Source: Epiperipatus broadwayi (lineage: Eukaryota > Onychophora > Udeonychophora > Euonychophora > Peripatidae). From it: a DNA stretch of 64,000 nucleotides. The translations under genes and the position numbers were made by a program. Below are positions 46,209-59,131 of the stretch, piece after piece. The DNA lies in NCBI GenBank assembly GCA_028023455.1, contig JAQFVV010000182.1, positions 808,001 to 872,000 on the forward strand. Reading direction: 5' to 3'. The notes below the pieces were generated by a model, which was not told the DNA's origin, searched no databases, and saw only the letters and a list, made by a program, of their open reading frames with translations. The number at the start of each line of letters is the position of its first letter. Positions within the stretch are counted from its first letter, which is position 1.

Positions 46209-48604
46209 TATTTTATTTAAAAGATAATAATCCCTTCTCACTTGCAGACTATAAAAATCGGTGATGTTAAATCCTCACATTTAACATCACTGATTTTTGT
46301 AGTATGGCACAAGTTTCTGTGAAGAGATTATTACTTTCTAAATAAAATTACAATCTGACATTACACTAGTAAAATTCATTGATCATTATTATATTTATAT
46401 ATTTAGTTGATCTTTGATAAAGATTATATAAAATAGTCAAAATTTGAATATTTGATGTACAAACCTATACCTTGCTTAGCACTTATCTTTTGTGCAAGGG
46501 TTTATGATGGTGATCATCATCAATTTGTACCCACTATTTTGATTTACAATTGATTATTCACTATAATGATTGTAAGAAATTTTTTTTAAAGAAAATTTGG
46601 TAGCCATTTTGTAAGACTGATGACATCCTTGGATAGTTATTAATTCTATGTCATCCAAAAGCAAAATAGCAACTTCCATACTGAAACTGTACAGTTCATA
46701 ATACACAACCCAGTACACAATATTAGTACTGTATACAAGATTTCGATTACAGTATAAACTTAAAATACAATTAACAAATGTACATTCCAGTATTTTATTT
46801 AAGTTTCATCTAGTACCTTTGCAAAACAAAAAGTTCTTCATTAATGATATATTCAAAGTAAAGATTTTCATTGTTACTGATTGCAAGCCCCCTCACCCAA
46901 AGTGGTTCATTCAGTGCAATAAATAATCAAAATCATATTTTAATGACTTACAACAACCAAATACATTAATACTATATTAAATTTTAAAATGTATACATAA
47001 AATTAAAAACTGTACACTATATTTATTCACTTCATGGATTAAAATTTTTACTAACAGTAATTTGTTTGCATCAAAAATAATGATTATTGCATTGTAATTT
47101 AGTTATTGAAATTGTTACTTTGAAAAGAAAAAAAAAGATCACTTCATAATTTTGAACTTTGTATGATCAAAAATTGTTAAATTAAAAATAACACAGTCTA
47201 TTTGTTTGATTTTAAAACATCTCGTAATGTTATCGGCACATAAAAATGTAGAACTAAAAAAAAAAAAAATTTATTCAGTATAAAACTGTTAACATAAATG
47301 TATTTTCAGTTTTGAAAAATGTATGCAAAATTGCATACAAATAAACTGAAAAAGATTCATACCTTTAATATTTATTTAAATAGTTTGACTGCACTAATCA
47401 AAAAAATTTTAAGGCATTTCAAAGAACATGTCTAGTGCACTTAATAAAATATGACATTTTGTGGCAAAAAAAGTCACGGCTAGTGTATTTGCATATAATG
47501 TGATCTTTATTTAGATCTGCATAATACATATTGTAAAAAAATCTTTAAATATTGATTACAATGTGCAAAAACAGAATGCATTAGATACATTTTTTATTCT
47601 TTTTTATTGTCAGATTTTTTTTTTAAGTTAATTGTGAATAGGCTTATTCTTATACTAATGATAAATAATAAATCTAAATTTAATGCTCAGTTAAATAAAT
47701 TATTAAACTTTTTTTATATTCTAAATAATTTCATGTAAGCAATATAATATAGTATTACAAATTTGAAAAAAATTAAATTTTAGTATGGATTTTTTTTTTT
47801 CAGTGCAATGAGAAGCAGTTATGCAGAAGTACACAAAAAATTGTTAACTAGTTTTTTTCACTTTGTCATCCATTTTGTTGTACTTTTGAACAGTTAAAAG
47901 ACACATTTTTTTTCTAGTGATTTTGTTTAAAAGTTTATATCCACATACATTTTTAGTTAAAATTATAGCTGTAACTAATATAACCAGGAATCTCAGAACT
48001 TGGAAACAGAAATGATATTTTAAGTCAACTAGAAAGAGAAGACAATCATGATATTGGTTCTTCTATGAATTTATCCATGTTTACTGTCACTAATATTTTT
48101 TAAAACAAAGACAAAATAGAACAAAGTGCTCAGAGTATTGTATGTGTATCAAATTTTCTACTATCATGAAATCACAGCACCCTACTATATAAAAAAATCC
48201 AAGAAGCACTTCAACCATTCATTTTAAACTTTTTCTCTAGAGATCCTCAGCCGTTATCTGATACACTGTTACAAAAAAAACCAAGATTAACAAAGGATTT
48301 AAAAGACAACAATGTATCTTAAAATAAGTAATTCATGATTCAGAAAATTAATTATGATTGGTGAATGGATTATTACAAAGAGCAACTTTAAGATGTGTTT
48401 TTTACATAGATTTAAATTGCATTATCATACATACATATTGATAATACACATAGCACAGTTTACATAAGCACATAGTACATATTAAGGGAGCTTTTTAATT
48501 ACTATATACACTAGGTTAAATTGCTTGTTCACAACTTATAATGTAATTTTTAGCTGGAGTAACCAGCCATTTTTTTTATTATAGGAAACTATTATAATTA
48601 CTTG
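46209..48604. other. AT-rich spacer
   Basis: Nothing coding. A short hairpin near 46256-46302 (AAATCGGTGATGTTAAA against TTTAACATCACTGATTT) is the only local structure noted. Confidence 0.45.
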
Positions 48605-48853
48605 TATTTTTAAATTGGACTATTTCCATCATCTAATATATGTATCGAATATCTTTAGAAAAATTTAACTTTATTTAAATATTCCAAATACATTCAGCTG
48701 TTAGTAATAGCACATCAACAGGCTAGCACATCTGCCTGTTTGATGTGCTATTACTAACAGCTGAATGTATTTGGAATATTTAAATAAAGTTAAATTTTTC
48801 TAAAGACATTCGATACATATATTAGATGATGGAAATAGTCCAATATAAAAATA
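48605..48853. repeat. Near-perfect 231-bp palindrome with extended ends
   Basis: The arms at 48614-48723 and 48734-48844 are reverse complements with about one mismatch and one single-base insertion. They are separated by a 10-bp spacer TAGCACATCT. Pairing extends ~9 bp further outward with one mismatch. There is no ORF. The high arm identity shows recent formation or ongoing gene conversion. It could be a small foldback element or a hairpin-RNA source. Confidence 0.9.
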
Positions 48854-50789
48854 GAACTAGAACATCATCAACACAAATCTTCAGGAAAACATTATAACTA
48901 CTTGTTCTTTATGCAATATTCTTGCTTAATGATGAGTTTTGGGGACAATTGTCCTCGCTAAGTGAGGTAAAGATGTATATATAATTTATTATAATAATTC
49001 ATACAATAAAAACAAATTTTTAAAGAAGTGATGTAAAATTTTTTATCAAGTTTATTATATAGACAATAAAGATTAATACCTGACTGACAAAGATTAAAAT
49101 TTATAATTCACAATAAACCTCATAAAACAGGCAAACATAACCTGTTTTTTGAAAGTAGACTAATGCTAATGCTGATTGGAAAACTATATAAAAAGTTATA
49201 TACACATAACAATGCCAACGAATCCATTAAACATTACGTTATTTATTATAATTGCTTGGCAATGATTTAAAACGGTTATTCTTTTCCAGCTTATCTAATA
49301 TTAAATAAAGACATGTAATATTTAAACAACTACAAACAAGTGTAAAATTTAAATTAAGTGAGATATTATCAAAACTCCATTTAAATACATCTAAATTTAA
49401 ACTATCAACACAGAGTAAACAATTTACTTTAGATAACTTGTAAATTTACACACACTCATAATTCAACTTATATAGAAAAAATTCATACTAACGCTAATTG
49501 TAGAATTACATAATAATTATAAGCATATAGTGATGTCAATAACATTCATGCTACTTGATTATAATTGCTTTAGCAATGACTTAAAAAAATGATACTACAA
49601 AGCCAAGTTGTCTATGGTTATACAAATATCGCTTAAATTGGTCTAAATTGAAATGATCAAAACAGAATAAATATCATTTAGCTACTTTGTAAATACATTC
49701 ACTCACCCATAATCTAATATTCATGAATATTGCTAAACGGAAAACTACAGTCATATCAACGATTCAGTAAATGTTTCATCACTTTTTTATAATTGCTTAA
49801 TAATGACTGAAAAAGATAATATCTTTTTCCAGCTTGACTAAAATTGTATACTTATATTTAAGAAACTATAAACAAGTGCAAAATTTAAATTAAAAGAATT
49901 AAATAGCAACCTAACTTAATTTAAATTTCACACTTATTTGTAAAACAAACTGTCAAAGAGTATCATTTTTTTTAAATTGTTGCTAAGTAATTATAATTAA
50001 ATGCAATGAAGTTTTCAGAACTGTTAGTATTGTTGTAATTTTTAACATATGTGTTCGTGTGTTAATTCTCAGTCAAAAAGTGACTAAAATATTTAAGTGA
50101 TTTGACCATTACAAATGATATGCTAAAGAAACAAAATAATGTAATGTTATTATCAAAAAATATTTAAAAAACAAACAAACTACAGGGCCATGATATTACT
50201 GCTTTCTAAAACCTTAACACTTACGTAATTAAAAATAACTGAAATTTTCAATTAAATAAGCCTTATTTAAATTATTTAATGTACCTCTAGTGTGAGAATG
50301 ATTGTGTTTATTTAAAAATACAAGATTAAAAAAAAAATCCAGCATTAAGAAACGAATTCAATAAGTTTATTATAATTATAGGTATTCCCGTAAATAGAAA
50401 AAAAAAATTGATAAAAAATATTAACACGGCTCTTTTATATATGCAAAGCAATGCGCTACAATATTTTATTTTGGAAAAAAAGAAAAGAATTGAGAAAGTA
50501 AATGAAGCAATTATTTTAGATTTGCACTGTTAGTTTAAAAAAAAAAGAATACTTCTATGATTAACTAACAACATAAAATTGAAGACTTTTGCATTGATGT
50601 AAATGACCACAAGGAGGAATAGTGCATAAGATATCTTTTACATCCACAACTTGAGTTTCAGACCTGAGTCATATGTTCATGATTCTCTTTCAAGTAAATG
50701 ATCCGTTAACTATGATCTAGTTCTAATTACTTTGAACGAGAGACTAAAGCAAAAACATCTTTTAAAAAATGCTAAATCTTATCACTCAG
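48854..50789. other. AT-rich spacer
   Basis: No gene recognised. Similar phrases recur loosely (TTATAATTGCTT with AATGACTTAAAA) at ~49250, ~49560 and ~49790, which may be an old tandem array of ~250-300-bp units. Confidence 0.4.
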
Positions 50790-53583
50790 CAGCCATTATC
50801 AGTCCACTGCAGGATAAAAGTCTCTCCAAGTTCAATCCATCTTCTCTGATTTCTAGTCTCTTTTCTCCAAATCACTCCTGCACACTTTCTTATTTCATTC
50901 ATCCATCTTACATGTCTCTTTCTGGGTCTTTTATGGTCTTTTGGAAACAAGTTGAAGATTTCAATTGCCCATTTATTATCATCTTTTCTAGCAATATGTC
51001 CAGTCCAACTCCACTTCAGACTTTTAATTCTTTCAATGATCTCAATAACACCTGATTGTTTTCTTACATATATATTGTGCTTTCAATCTCTTTTTCTTAC
51101 TCCTAACATGCATTTCTCCATACTTCTTTGAGTGGTCTGAAGTCTCCATATTGCTCTTCTATTAAATGTGCAAATTTCAGATTTATAAGTAAGAACTGAT
51201 AAAACACATTTATTAAATACCTTTCTTTTCAAACACATAGGCATATTTCCTTTTAATATCAAGTTATTTCTATCAAAAGCACTCCAACCAAGTTTGATTC
51301 TATGATTAATTTCATCAATTACATTTCCATCTGTAGTAAAAATATGACTAATGTATTTGTAGTTGTTAACTTCTTCTAACTCATGATAATTAATCTTTAT
51401 TTTTATCTTTTGCAGTAAATCCATTGAACTTTACTTTAATCTTTTTAACATTTACCTTTAGTCCAACTTTTTTACTTTCTTCTGATAACTCTTGCAACAT
51501 TTTCTGAAGCTCTGGAGCATTATTTGTAAAAACAACTACATCAGCTTCAAAATCTAAATGACTTAAATAATCTCCATTTACTTTTACTCTTTTAGCTTCC
51601 CATTTCAATCCACAAAATATTTCTTGCAGCACTGCTGTAAAAAGTTTTGGAGATATGGAGTCACCCTGTCTTAAATCCTTCTTAATGTTAACCTTCCAGT
51701 ATCATTATATAATCTAATTGTTTGCTGTTGTATTTTTATAAACATTCTTCAGAAAATGACAGTATCTTGGGTCAATGCCTTGATGATCCAATGCTTTAAT
51801 CACTGAAGAAATGCATATAGAATCAAATGTGTTTTCATAGTTTGCAAGTCTAAAGTATAATAGCAATTCATATTCATTGGTCCTTTTTATAACTTTTCTC
51901 AATACTTGTATATGATCTACTGTACTAAAACCATTTTTAAACCCAGCTTGTTCTTTAGATTGGTTGGAATCCACCAGTAAAAATTTTGTATAAAACTGAT
52001 AAAATATTGGTAAATCTGTAATTTCTAATATCTTCTTTATCACCTTTTTAAAATATTAATATTAATACTGCATTCTTCCAATCATGTGGTACATCTTTAT
52101 CATTTAAATATTTGGTACATAATTTTGCCAAATTTTTTCACCTGCTTCTTTTAATATATCGATTATAATTCCAGCATTACCTGGAGCTTTCCCTTTTTCA
52201 TAAATTTAATTGTATGTCTCACTTCTTTATTTAAAATCCTGGGCAATTCAGAAGATATAATAGATGGAGGAGGTATTTGTTTTTTATTACTATATAATTC
52301 CTGATAGAACTCTTCTACCCATTTCATGATGTCATCTTTCTTTTTAGTAATAATTTTATCTTTTTTTCTTATTGCAGATAAAAGTTTCCTATTAATACCA
52401 AAATATTGTTTTAAACTCTTGAGACTTTTATTCTCTTCAACATTTTTCTTTGCTAGTTCACAATTATATTTTCTTATATCAATATCAACTCTTTTTCACA
52501 TCATTTTACAAAATTCGAGATATTCAATCCTGCTTAATACATCATTTTGATATATCTTCATCTTTCTTATTTTCTCCATAAATTCTCTAGTCTCTGTAGA
52601 AATTTTATTAGTCAATCACTGTTGTTTTCTACCAGATATCTTTGTTAGCATTTTAAAAAGTGTATCAGTTATTTTCCTATTAATTTCATTCAAATCTGAA
52701 TCATGTTCAACATTTACTAATATTTAAAAACAATTTGCAAGTTCTAATTTAAATTATTAAAATGTTTCTGAAGATTACGAATATCAACTGCAAATATTGT
52801 TTTTCTTAATAATTTTTGATCTCTCTAGTTTTGCATTAACATGTATCTTACATTTTACTAATCAATGATCACTTCCTGTGTTGAGTTTATTAAAGACATT
52901 ACAATTTTGAAATACGTATTTTCTGTTAGTCAAAATATAATCTAATTTTGCTGTACCCCTCATTTGGATCCTTCCATGTCCATTTCTTTTAATATTTTTT
53001 CAAAAAGAGAATTCCTAATATAAAATTTTAGTTTTCCTGCAAACTCTGCGCATCTCTTATTTTTATTAACATAACCAAAATTAATTACAGCACTTTCACC
53101 TTTCATTTGTTTACCAATTCTAGCATTAAAATCTCTCATAACAATTTTAAAATGTTTAGTCTGATCAAAAATCTTTTGTACATCCATATAAAAATCTTTT
53201 ACTATTACTTCATCACTATGAGAACCTGTTGGGGCATAAACCTGAATTATATGCATTTGGTATCTGTTTTTAAGTTGAATAACTAGTCTTGTCACTCTGT
53301 CCAATATACCACCAATGTCCACAATATTGTTCTTTCACTTTTTATTTATAATGAATCCTATTCCACTTGTACTTCCACTATTTGTGCCTTTGTATTAGAG
53401 TATATGTCTACTTATTAAATCAATTGTCTCTTCATTTTTTTTCTCACTTCACAAAGTCCAATAATGTCCCATAAAATATGAGACAGTTCTTCTTCCAATT
53501 TCTTGCAAATTTTTCTTCACTTGATAGTGATCTGTAGTTGTAAGTATCTAAATAAAAACTTGTCATCAAATTGCAGCCTGGGT
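50790..53583 (-). pseudogene. RTE-type LINE, longest copy (endonuclease and RT, inactivated)
   Basis: Read right to left, the endonuclease begins near 53560 (RYLQLQIT, KLEEELSHILWDIIGLCEVR). A 120-codon frame at 53322-52960 has LVIQLKNRYQMHIIQVYAP and the catalytic-loop motif DFNARIGK. The RT part at 52043-51714 has EQAGFKNGFSTVDHIQ and LANYENTFDSI, where the first catalytic Asp of the usual V-D-Y-x-K-A-F-D-S box is Asn. At 51632-51390 the FADD box reads FEADVV. The C-terminal part at 51424-51083 has TTDGNVIDEINHRIKLGWSA and MEKCMLGVRKRD, and decayed sequence continues to 50790. Multiple frameshifts separate these blocks. When intact, such an element encodes one protein with AP-endonuclease and reverse transcriptase. 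Confidence 0.85.
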
Positions 53584-55521
53584 CCACAATCAGTGGCCTT
53601 CATTTGTGACATTACAGTCTCCTGGGAATAATGGCCATGATTTATTTTTTATCTGTCATAATTGTATATCTATCTATCTATTAGAAAAAAAATTTTCATT
53701 CACACACATTCATTCTGTCTTATTAGGCAAATGAGAAGATCATGGCGTTTCTTGATCTTAACGTCAGAGATAAAAAGCCAATAAACTCACTTATTGCATT
53801 TTGATTAGCAGCCCATCTATGTTTGTATACTATATGAATAATTGCATAATAATAACAGCTGCAACAACAATAACATATGAAGTGAACATTAGGAATTTGC
53901 TTTGCTTGGTTCCTTTAAGATCTCCAAGAGGAATCAAAGGGTCTCCTTTCAGTTAACAGCAAACTCTTTCTGCAGCCACTGTCAAGTAAAATCTTGTTAT
54001 TCTTATTCTTGAGTGACTGTTATAAAATACATTTACTCATGATAGCTGCTTAAAACCATCTAACCATTTATCTATGTGATAAATAGGTAAAAGTGTTAAA
54101 CTTTTATTAAAATAATAGAGATCGCAAGAAAAATAAACAACAACAAAATATTTAGAACCTCAATAAAAATGAAACTGGAAAATAAATAGCTATTAGTTTA
54201 TCTCAAATTAGTATACCATCATAATATTAGAAGAAAAAACAGCTAACAGTAATAATAATTGTTAGACTAATTTAATTTTTAACTGGAACCCATTCTATAA
54301 CAAAATAACTTTTAAGGATTTCAAAATACTAAGTTAATGATATAGTTTTGTTTATTATTATACGTCTCTGTTGCAAACATTAGTTTATCTCTCATATCTC
54401 TTACACAATCCTTTCCTATCCTTCTATGCATCTTTTTTTTTTTTTTTTCCAAATTCTTCTTAATGTTATTCATCTATTTTCTTTCTGGTTAGTCTTAAGC
54501 TGGATCCTTTCCACTTTAATAATCATGCATTCTTTAAATATATTCAAATCATCTTAGGGCATAATCAGATTTAATAATATTATCAATTAAAGCTTCGTAT
54601 AAATCATATATTTTTTCATTAGTTCTTCCAAACTTATATATATAATTTTTTTAAAGTTACAGTAATAAAAAAATAAATATATTTTTAATGGTCAATATAT
54701 ATATATGAGTGTGTGTATATCTGTATATGTGATAGCGTGCGTGAGATTATCACCATTTATTTGACAAAAGCAATTACTTTCCGCCAGTCTTCAAATTCCT
54801 ATATTCATTACTGATTAAATATTATTAAAATTTCTCTAAATCTTTGTGTATATATATATATAGAGAGAGAGAAACACACATATGGTTACTAATATTTATA
54901 GTTAAATTAATCATCATTCGGTCTTCTCATTTTCTTTTATTATTGGACTTGAATCACTAAAATTATTATACAATCCTAATCATCATGCTCTTTCCAATAT
55001 ACTGATCATCTTCCTAAACTAACTTAATTTTTTTATTCTTTTTTTTTTTTTTTACTTCTTATACTTTTTTCTTCTTCTAGAGTGGCTATTAATCATGATG
55101 GTGATGCGTACATACTTTTGGCTTATAGTTGACCTACCCCGTCTAAATATTTTTGAATGAAAAGTTATCTGAATGCCTTTTCTACCTAGTAATTGGGGCG
55201 AGTAAAAATTTTCTATTTATAAACTTGCGTGAGATGGTTGCAATGTTTGCCATATTTAAAATATTCTCGTATAATTTATGTTATTATATGTTCAATTAAT
55301 ATTTCTACTCAAGGCATAAAACTGATAAATCTAGCAGTCGTAATTTTTTAAAACTTTATTTCAACAATAACAAATAAATAAAGAACTGTTATTATTTGTT
55401 TAACAAAAATAATCAAAGCTCATTTTACTCTTTAATTTTAAAAAAAGTAAGAGAATAAAAACAGAATAATTTTTTAATCAAATAAACGAAGTAAATGGTA
55501 TAATAATACTTTTAGATAAAT
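53584..55521. other. AT-rich spacer, possible further LINE scrap
   Basis: 54340-54560 read on the minus strand gives fragments like a LINE C terminus (MNNIKKNLEK, MHRRIGKDCVRDM), too weak to call. (AT)n-type and GAGA-type runs occur at ~54700 and ~54855. Nothing else is recognised. Confidence 0.35.
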
Positions 55522-55900
55522 ATCATCATCATTTTCAATGATTATCGATCCACTTCAGGATAAATGTCTCTCCAAGTTTAATCCATCATCTTCGATCTCT
55601 AATCTCTCTTATTCACATCATCCCAAAACACTACCTTATTTCATATATTCAGCTCACATGTGGCCTCTTATCTAGATCTTTTACAATCTCCTGGAATCCA
55701 GTTTAAGATTTCACGTGTCAATCTATTATCATTTCTTCTAACAATATGTCCATCCCAACTTCACTTCAGTCTTTTAATTATTTTAATGATGTCAGTAACA
55801 CCTTTATGTTCTCTCACCCATGTATTTTGTTTTCGATCTTTTCTTATTACTCTTAACATAGATCACTCCATACTTCATTAAATGGTCTGAAGTTTCTCTG
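55522..55900 (-). pseudogene. RTE-type LINE, 3' end fragment
   Basis: The block reverse-complements to the same 3' terminus as the copies at 29225-29803 and 50790. On the plus strand it holds GATCCACTTCAGGATAAATG, a CTCCAAGTTTAATCCATC segment and a CTCCATACTTCATTAAATGG segment. Its tail is (ATG)n-like (ATCATCATC at 55522-55533 on the plus strand). It is truncated at 55900, where an (AT)n tract and then the 3' LTR of element C begin. Confidence 0.8.
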
Positions 55901-55915
55901 GATATATATATATAT

Positions 55916-57670
55916 TGAACCGTGTTCGAATATGTGCATTCGAATCACCGGTCTCTTAGGCAGAGAAGAACATACTCGGAGAGTATGTATGCCCAAACGA
56001 TAGCTATAAAGTATATAACTAACGTTACATTTCTAGGACATAGCTTCTTCTCGGCTGTTGAGTTGAACACCACGTCCAAAGCACTTTTTTGTTTGTGTAT
56101 AACCACGGGCGCCAGCTGCTTATTCTAAAAGAATACTAAAAGAATAGACAACGCACTTTGAACAGTGGCCACTAACTCAACGCCTAAATCCACGACTAGC
56201 TCAGTTGTTTGTAATCACTAATAGATTATACTTAATTAGTGGTTAAAAGACTTGATAAAAGAATTGTAAAAGGAGTTGATAAAAGAATTTGATAAAAGGA
56301 ATTGATAAAAAGAATTGACCGACAAATAAAGTTTAATTTTAAAGATAATTTATTAACTAACATTTATTTACTAAATTTAAACATTTTATAATCCTAATAA
56401 AACACACGCATATTTTAAATTAACATTTCTAAATAGTTTAAATATTCCTACAGATTTAATAACAGAACACTCTAATTTAACTAATAAATATTGATATAAT
56501 GATCACGCACATATTAACTCATGTACACACATAATAATAATAAAGTATTACATAGCATTTGGAATTTAATCACACATATCAATAGTTCATTTATGTATGA
56601 TATAAAGTTCATATAATTAGACTCTTGAAAGATTCATACGAATTAATGTAATGCAATGGCTATTACAGTATAAACGAAATAAGAAAATGTTTTTACCTAG
56701 GCTTTTGAATATAGATGTAGAATTTTGGTTCTCTTTGGTGGCTGCTTTCGGTGAGAATATTTCCATTATGAATGTTTCCATTATGAATGCTTACCAGCCA
56801 GCTGGGACTTTTCCTGGATGAGTTTCACGATTATTACTATTGGAGACAATTAGATCCTGATGGAGATTTTCTAAGATGTTAAGCTGACATTATTTCACGG
56901 GCAGATCTGCTGTTTTCATCAGACATCTGGGCTGGAGATAAACGTGTGTTCCCAAAATCTTCTCAGCACTGCATTTTGTTTCTGAATACCATTAACTTAA
57001 CTGATTCAATTAATTGGTGAACTGCACTCACTCAATTAATTTGTGAACTGACTTGTCTCAACTGATTGTCCGATAAGATATTCAGTATTTATACTGACGA
57101 TGTGTTGTCGAAATTCCAGTGATAATCCTTTGATAAACGTGTTTTTTAAGATTGCTTAATTAGTAATAGCCATGCAGAGATGTTGTTTTATATTTTAATT
57201 AATAACCATTGCCGTGTTTTTTAATGATAATCTTCTTTAACTTTTATTTGTTTATAATAACATTTATTACGTATACATTTATTCTATTATTGATAATCAC
57301 ACATATATACGCACATATATTACTAGTCTTAAGATTATTTTTTCTTTAATTCGAATAAAAAGAGATTTGTATTTTTTAAACTTTAAATTATTTATATTTT
57401 ATGAATACTAATAAGAAAACTTTTTACTTCCTTTTTATAACACACTTAGTTTAACTTCTCTAACGAAACACTCCTCTCCCCTTCTGATTAATTAATTTCA
57501 GCTCTTATTTCAGAAACTAATGATAGAAAACTATTTGATTCTTACCTTTTTCGAAAACAAGCTGCAATAAACTCTTCAACATTTAATTTCATGTTTTTCT
57601 TTTACAAAAGATTATTTTAATAATATAATTTTAGATAAAATTATATGTGCCAATATTCAATATTGGTACA
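55916..57670 (-). mobile_element. 3' LTR of element C
   Basis: This copy is the same as 60295-62046 apart from scattered substitutions, many of them CpG to TpG/CpA, and a few small indels. On the minus strand it starts TGTACCAATATTG and ends GGTTCA. A TATA box (57093-57086) and TCAGT initiator (A at 57063) are retained. Confidence 0.85.
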
Positions 57671-57675
57671 TTACA

Positions 57676-57688
57676 CCGCCCTCCCTTT
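57676..57688 (-). other. Polypurine tract of element C
   Basis: On the minus strand AAAGGGAGGGCGG lies six bases before the 3' LTR start TGTACC. This is the expected place for the plus-strand primer of an LTR element and fixes the orientation. Confidence 0.65.
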
Positions 57689-57843
57689 GAGAGTAAAATG
57701 CGTCTATTTTTGACCATTTTATCTCTGACAACATTAAATCTTAATTTATTATTCTTTCTAAGTTTGCTTTTAAAATATCTTTTCTTTCATACTAAGGGCA
57801 ATCTCCAATTATGCTTTTCTTCTTTTGATGCTGGCAACATTGT

Positions 57844-58120
57844 TTACAATGTTCTGAGTCCTGGATAGTGACCACGAGGACAAACTAATTTTGTGGCACA
57901 GGGATCTTTTATAAACGAAGCTTCGGCTGCCGATTCTCTTGATCGGACTTTGATTAAGAAAAGGTCACTGCGAATGGCAGGAATTTCAACTGTCCATTTC
58001 TGACTTATGCTTTGGAAAACGATTGCCGATTCTCTTGATTGGACTTTGGCTAAGAAGAGGATGCTGCGAATGGCAGGAATTTTCAACTGTCCATTTCCGA
58101 CTTACGCTTTGGAAAACGAG
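57844..58120 (-). pseudogene. Unclassified C-terminal remnant with 96-bp tandem repeat
   Basis: A minus-strand frame (58086-57844) ends KLVCPRGHYPGLRTL, just before the polypurine tract, where the last codons of pol would normally lie. Upstream of it are two 96-bp tandem units (57929-58024 and 58025-58120), sharing GCCGATTCTCTTGAT, GCGAATGGCAGGAAT and ACTGTCCATTTC. I recognise no protein family with confidence; a pol-end remnant is an inference from position. Confidence 0.4.
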
Positions 58121-59131
58121 GTACGAGATATGGGGATTCTCCCCTGGAAAAGTGACTTACGACTTACTCTGGTTGTTTCCAGTGCGCTTTTTAAAAGAGG
58201 AATGATCCCAGCCAATCCGTTATGGGTGCTAAAATTTATCCAGTCGACAGCTTTAAACTTAATCCTTATCTAACTTATTTCAATACTACCCTCATCCCTT
58301 AATTTTGAACCCTTATACACTCTTAATACAACTTAGATTGACTTTCATTTATATTATTTTTAAATTCATTACGAACATTATTTAAAATATTTATTTACAC
58401 TAATCTTATAATATTATCTTTAAACCAGTACGAACATTTTAAATATTAGTTTTACGATACTTATTTTAAACCCATACGAACATTATCCATATCTTTATTT
58501 ACTTACACTATTATTTTTAAACAATTACTTTAACTTCTTTATTTACGTGCGTATATTCTAAAAAAAAACTTTTATTTTATTTAATCTTACAATACTATTC
58601 TAAACTCTTACGAATATTATTTATATTACAATATTATTTTTTAAACATTTGTTTACCTTATATATTAACGTACATGTACTCAGAGAGAAAAAAAACTGTT
58701 TTACTTTATTACAATTCATTATTATACAAATATCTATTTGACTAACTTAATTTTATTCTAGAAATTCCGTTATCTTTTCATTTACTTAAATCTACAACTT
58801 TACTTTTATATCATTAATTTGACCCATTTATTTAACTTGATTTTATTGATTTTTTATTTATTTGAACTGTTTATTTACGAGCATTTCCTTAATTAATATG
58901 TGCATGGAAAAAAACAAAAATCTTTTATTCTACGAAGCCTCCATTATTATTATTGCTTTCAAACATTTAATTTATTATTCAGTTATTTTTAATTTTATTA
59001 TTTTAGTTTTAAATAGAAGTTTCAGATTTAAACTTCTCAAATTATTGACATTAGAATAATCATATTCCTGCTCATTGACCATTTCCGGTCCTTTGTTTAT
59101 TTCCTTTACTATTCCGCCCGTTTACTAACTT
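58121..59131. other. Internal non-coding part of element C
   Basis: The region is T-rich on the plus strand. AAAAGTGACTTACGACTTAC and nearby text are mixed-composition, and the rest is low-complexity. No pol motif (DTG, YXDD, HHCC, DDE) was seen in any frame. Confidence 0.5.

Noticed and set aside
46619-46650. CTGATGA with a good ATCC/GGAT stem after it
   Set aside because: The GAAA box is absent (GTTA in its place) and no stem I is visible.
55660-55881. Plus-strand ORF of 73 codons (similar to minus-strand 29487-29777 and plus-strand 50732-51055)
   Set aside because: These are antisense frames of the RTE 3' end, which recur because the LINE fragments recur.
56880-56925. CTGATGA followed by GAAA and GTC on the minus strand of the element C 3' LTR
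   Set aside because: Stem I does not pair next to the core, and the other LTR copy (near 61290) lacks the CTGATGA, so there is no sign of conservation.
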